From DATEZO01 sp035255485 (GTDB lineage Bacteria; Pseudomonadota; Gammaproteobacteria; Burkholderiales; Burkholderiaceae_D): a stretch of DNA of 64,000 nt. Both the position numbers and the translations under genes were made by a program. Position 1 is the stretch's first letter, and every line of letters begins with the position of its first letter. Positions 61,184 through 64,000 of this stretch are shown piece after piece. Location: NCBI GenBank assembly GCA_035255485.1, contig DATEZO010000181.1, positions 1 to 64,000 of the forward strand. The letters run 5' to 3'. Under the pieces are notes generated by a model, which had not been told where the DNA came from, did no database searches, and saw nothing but the letters and a program-made list of their open reading frames with translations.

Positions 61184-61933
61184 CTATCGATACCTGACCA
61201 TAATCTCGTCGAATTTCCCGCTTTTTTTCAGATAATCGAGCGCTTGCTGGAATTGCGCGATGATTTTGTCATCCACATTCTTGTGAAAGGCGTAATAATA
61301 GCTTTCGGAATTCGACAGCGTATACACCTCTTCATAGTCGCTTGTCGCATAGCCCAGCTCTTTCATGTTCCACAGAATGACAGGGCTGCCATAGGCCCAC
61401 ATGTCGATGTGGCCGGCCTGCAGCATCTTTGCCACATTCATGCCTGACGTTGCTCGGAAAATCCTGTCGGGCTTGACGCCAAGCTTGAGAAGAAGCTGTT
61501 CTGCCACATCTTCTCGCACAACGCCGATTTTGTACTGCGAGCGATTCAGATCCTCGATCGAGCCGATGATAATGTTGCGGCTTTTTGGTGCAACCAGAAC
61601 AATGCGCGAAGGCATGATCGGACCAACCCATTTGAACAGATGTTCCCTGGCATTAGTACGCACCGTCGCAAACAGGACAGTATTCTTTTCCTTTAATGCG
61701 GTTTCATATCCGCGCGCCCAAGGCCATAACTTGATATCGTCCCGCGTCTTCCTTGAACCGACCAGCGACAGCATTTCAACCAGCGTATCTACCGAGATCC
61801 CCTGGCGCTTGCCGTCTTTTTCAAAATTGAATGGAGGATATTCTTCCGTGATGAAGGATAGATTATCAATTGTCTGTGCATGAATAGACAACGAAACAAG
61901 CCACATCAATACCACGCCGACAAGTTTTTTCAT
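61184..61933 (-). CDS. Periplasmic solute-binding protein, family 3
   Basis: A 249-residue protein with a signal peptide (KKLVGVVLMWLVSLSIHAQ), then two-lobed SBP_bac_3 sequence: FITEEYPPFNFEKDGKRQGISVD, LWPWARGYETALKEKNTVLF, IGSIEDLNRSQYKIGVV and SESYYYAFHKN. No ABC permease or ATPase is adjacent. It is 43 bp downstream of a GGDEF-EAL gene on the same strand, so it may be a sensory partner rather than part of a transporter. GGGGAGG precedes the ATG. Confidence 0.9.
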   Translation of the reverse strand: MKKLVGVVLMWLVSLSIHAQTIDNLSFITEEYPPFNFEKDGKRQGISVDTLVEMLSLVGSRKTRDDIKLWPWARGYETALKEKNTVLFATVRTNAREHLFKWVGPIMPSRIVLVAPKSRNIIIGSIEDLNRSQYKIGVVREDVAEQLLLKLGVKPDRIFRATSGMNVAKMLQAGHIDMWAYGSPVILWNMKELGYATSDYEEVYTLSNSESYYYAFHKNVDDKIIAQFQQALDYLKKSGKFDEIMVRYR

Positions 61934-61976
61934 GCGTCCTCCCCTGGACCAAGCGCAGTCTTGCCCCTATCCATGG

Positions 61977-64000
61977 TTATATTGAATACGCCTGGATTTC
62001 CTGGTGCATATTGTCATGTTTCGCGACCTTGCTTATATCAAGCACTCTTCCGCTATGCAGTAGCGCCATGAATTTGTCCTCCGGCAGCGGGGGGCTGAAA
62101 TAAAAGCCCTGCATGTGATCGCAGCCGTATTTCATCAGTAGCGCCAGTTGATGTTCATCTTCGATGCCTTCTGCGACAACCTCGAGATGAAGGTGATGCG
62201 CCATGCCGATAATTGCCTTTGCGAGCCTGGCATCATCAGCCCGATACGCAATGTCTCGCACGAATGAACGATCGAGCTTCAGCCTGTTTGCCTGGAATCG
62301 CCTCAGATACGAAAGATTGGAGTATCCCGTACCGAAATCATCAATCGCAATCCGCACTCCCATCATGCGCAATTTTGTCAACAGGGCAACGGTCTTTTGG
62401 GGGTCGTTCATCGACATGCTTTCGGTGATTTCCACTTCCAGGCATGACGGCGGCAAACCCGCATTCCGCAATGCCTGTGCTATCTCATCTTCCAGCTGCG
62501 GCCGCGCCAGTTGTTGCGTCGACAGGTTAACCGATACGCGCAATGAACCGAACCCGGCGGCATGCCATGTCTTGACCTGCATGCAGGCGGTGCGGATGAC
62601 CCAGTCACCGATGCCGACGATCAAGCCGGTTTCCTCGGCCAAGGGAATGAAACGTGCCGGCGGCACCAGGCCAAGCTCCGGGTGCTGCCATCGCACCAGC
62701 GCTTCAGCGCCGATGATCCTGCCGTTACGCAGATCCAGCAATGGCTGATAGTGCAGGAGCAACTCGTTGCGTTCCAGTGCGTGTCGCAAACGGGATTCCA
62801 GCATCAGATGGTCATTGACCATGACTTGCATATCTGCAGAATACCGTTGAATGCCGTTGCGTCCTTTTTCCTTTGCGCGATACATCGCGGTATCCGCATG
62901 TTTGAGAAGTGTCAAGGCATCCTTGCCGTCATCCGGATACACGCTTAATCCGATGCTGCAAGTAACCGCGACCTCCTGTCCGCCAAGAAGCATCGGTTCG
63001 GAAATGCTTTTCATGATTCTATCCAGCAAATCGGAAACTGTTTTTCCATCCACTATATTTTCAAAGACAATGACAAATTCATCTCCGCCGATTCGGGCCA
63101 GGGTATCGCATTTGCGGGCGCAAGAAGACATGCGCGCAGTAATCGTTTTCAGCAATACATCACCGGCGTCATGCCCAAGCGTGTCGTTGACATACTTGAA
63201 TCGGTCGAGATCGATAAACACGACAAAAACCGAACGTCTTTCCCGTTCCGCCAGGGCAATTGCCTGCTCCAGCCGATCCATCAGCAGGGCGCGGTTCGGC
63301 AAGTTGGTCAATGCATCATGCAAGGCTTGCCTGCGCAATTGCTCCTCATAATTTTTGTGCCGGGTGATATCGTGCGCAACTGTTTGTATTGCCGGCATTC
63401 CGCCAAACTGGATAATCGCCCTGCTGAGTTCAACATCAATCACGGCGCCATCAATTCGCGTCATTTTGCCTTCGATTGAACGGAATTCAGTGGGATGCAT
63501 GACCGGATTCAAGGTGTGCTCTTGCATGATTTCGCGGTACTCTGGGGAGATGAATTCCAGGATCGATTTTCCTTCCAGTTCTCCAGTGGTGACGCCACCG
63601 AGCATCTTGAGCGCGCCCCGATTCGCGAATGCGATTTTGCCGTCGTACTCAATCATGATGGCATCAGGCGACATCTCAACGAGCTGGCGATAGCGTTCCT
63701 CGCTTTCACGCGCAGACCGTTCCGCCAGTTTTCGTTCGCCGATTTCCTTGTTGAGTTGCTGAATGACGATCTTCATTTCTGCAACCTTGGCTCCCAATGC
63801 ATCCGTGCGGTTCGCCACCAGGCTTTCCAGATCCGTCCGGTATTGATTCAATTCCTTGAAATCGCGTCGTATTGAAACGGTCATGTCGTTAAAGGCCGAT
63901 ACGACGATATCCAGCTCGTCCGGCTTGGCCGGCTTGTCGCGCAACAAACGGAGCGCTTTATCGGGATTATTCAGGTTGATTCCGCGTGCATATGCCGCGA
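61977..64000 (-). CDS. HAMP-PAS-GGDEF-EAL signalling protein, N-terminus beyond the right edge
   Basis: The frame is open to the window edge, so the N-terminus, likely a membrane sensor, is missing. Visible order: end of a HAMP domain (AAYARGINLNNPDKALRLL, then DELDIVVSAFNDM), coiled coil, PAS (YRQLVEMSPDAIMIEYDGKIAF), GGDEF with intact motif LARIGGDEFVIVF and an RKCD inhibitory site five residues earlier, then EAL with GAEALVRWQHPELG, DDFGTGYSNLSYLRR and VVAEGIEDEHQLALL. Both enzymatic motifs appear intact, so cyclase and phosphodiesterase activities are possible. It is probably in an operon with the solute-binding protein. Confidence 0.93.
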   Translation of the reverse strand, partial: AAYARGINLNNPDKALRLLRDKPAKPDELDIVVSAFNDMTVSIRRDFKELNQYRTDLESLVANRTDALGAKVAEMKIVIQQLNKEIGERKLAERSARESEERYRQLVEMSPDAIMIEYDGKIAFANRGALKMLGGVTTGELEGKSILEFISPEYREIMQEHTLNPVMHPTEFRSIEGKMTRIDGAVIDVELSRAIIQFGGMPAIQTVAHDITRHKNYEEQLRRQALHDALTNLPNRALLMDRLEQAIALAERERRSVFVVFIDLDRFKYVNDTLGHDAGDVLLKTITARMSSCARKCDTLARIGGDEFVIVFENIVDGKTVSDLLDRIMKSISEPMLLGGQEVAVTCSIGLSVYPDDGKDALTLLKHADTAMYRAKEKGRNGIQRYSADMQVMVNDHLMLESRLRHALERNELLLHYQPLLDLRNGRIIGAEALVRWQHPELGLVPPARFIPLAEETGLIVGIGDWVIRTACMQVKTWHAAGFGSLRVSVNLSTQQLARPQLEDEIAQALRNAGLPPSCLEVEITESMSMNDPQKTVALLTKLRMMGVRIAIDDFGTGYSNLSYLRRFQANRLKLDRSFVRDIAYRADDARLAKAIIGMAHHLHLEVVAEGIEDEHQLALLMKYGCDHMQGFYFSPPLPEDKFMALLHSGRVLDISKVAKHDNMHQEIQAYSI

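Overview
The window reads as a chromosomal stretch of a betaproteobacterium, most likely of the Oxalobacteraceae (Herminiimonas/Janthinobacterium side). The basis is gene order, moderate GC content, Shine-Dalgarno-led compact operons, a cbb3 oxidase operon with an FNR-type regulator, and several families common in Burkholderiales (PpsR/PpsA pair, DUF4124, DUF4936, DUF1631). No tRNA, rRNA, CRISPR array, phage or intact insertion sequence was seen. Assignment to a genus is inference; no database was searched.

Layout. 1-6.7 kb: envelope and lipid A operon (bamA end, skp, lpxD, fabZ, lpxA, lpxB, rnhB, a SpoU/TrmH methyltransferase). 6.8-11.4 kb: a small membrane protein, then divergent ppsR and ppsA. 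11.4-14.7 kb: nfeD-like/qmcA pair, smpB, ratA-rnfH and a DUF4124 protein. 14.9-21.6 kb: guaB, a GAF-GGDEF diguanylate cyclase, guaA, then queE, queD, tadA and ldcA. 21.6-28.6 kb: a decayed aldose-epimerase fragment, an ABC-F ATPase, nadA-nadC and convergent nadB. 28.7-34.2 kb: a penicillin-acylase-family hydrolase, a c-di-GMP (GEMM-I) riboswitch in front of a lytic transglycosylase lipoprotein, and an MHS-type MFS transporter. 34.5-46.4 kb: a thiolase, then the cytochrome cbb3 locus (TauE/SafE protein, ccoI, ccoS, ccoNOQP, ccoG, ccoH) ended by an opposing fnr gene, with tandem FNR boxes before ccoN. 46.5-50 kb: SDR and PaaI-type thioesterase, then NRDE, DUF4936 and ygfZ on the other strand. 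50-55.3 kb: mltG-tmk-holB-pilZ-(GNAT)-tatD-ankyrin. 55.6-60.5 kb: a secreted Ser/Gly/Thr-rich repeat protein, a 785-residue DUF1631 protein and a phosphoglycerate dehydrogenase. 60.5-64 kb: nsrR, a periplasmic solute-binding protein and a HAMP-PAS-GGDEF-EAL protein that runs off the right edge.

Themes. Guanine nucleotide supply and c-di-GMP are interleaved: a cyclase lies between guaB and guaA, a c-di-GMP riboswitch precedes a wall hydrolase, and a GGDEF-EAL protein is paired with a solute-binding protein. Oxygen and NO control appear as FNR/cbb3 and NsrR. A 19-bp operator shared by the thiolase and the SDR/thioesterase operon suggests one fatty-acid-type regulon.

The most novel signal is a dispersed intergenic element present four times (7432, 26558, 47816, 58944). 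It is exactly 74 nt in each copy, always in the same orientation and always next to gene ends. It starts with AAATAC-N8-GTATTT and ends with an A/T-rich second stem followed by ATACTCCCC. Two copies are followed about 80 bp later by dRS3-like TTCCCGC/GCGGGAA repeats.
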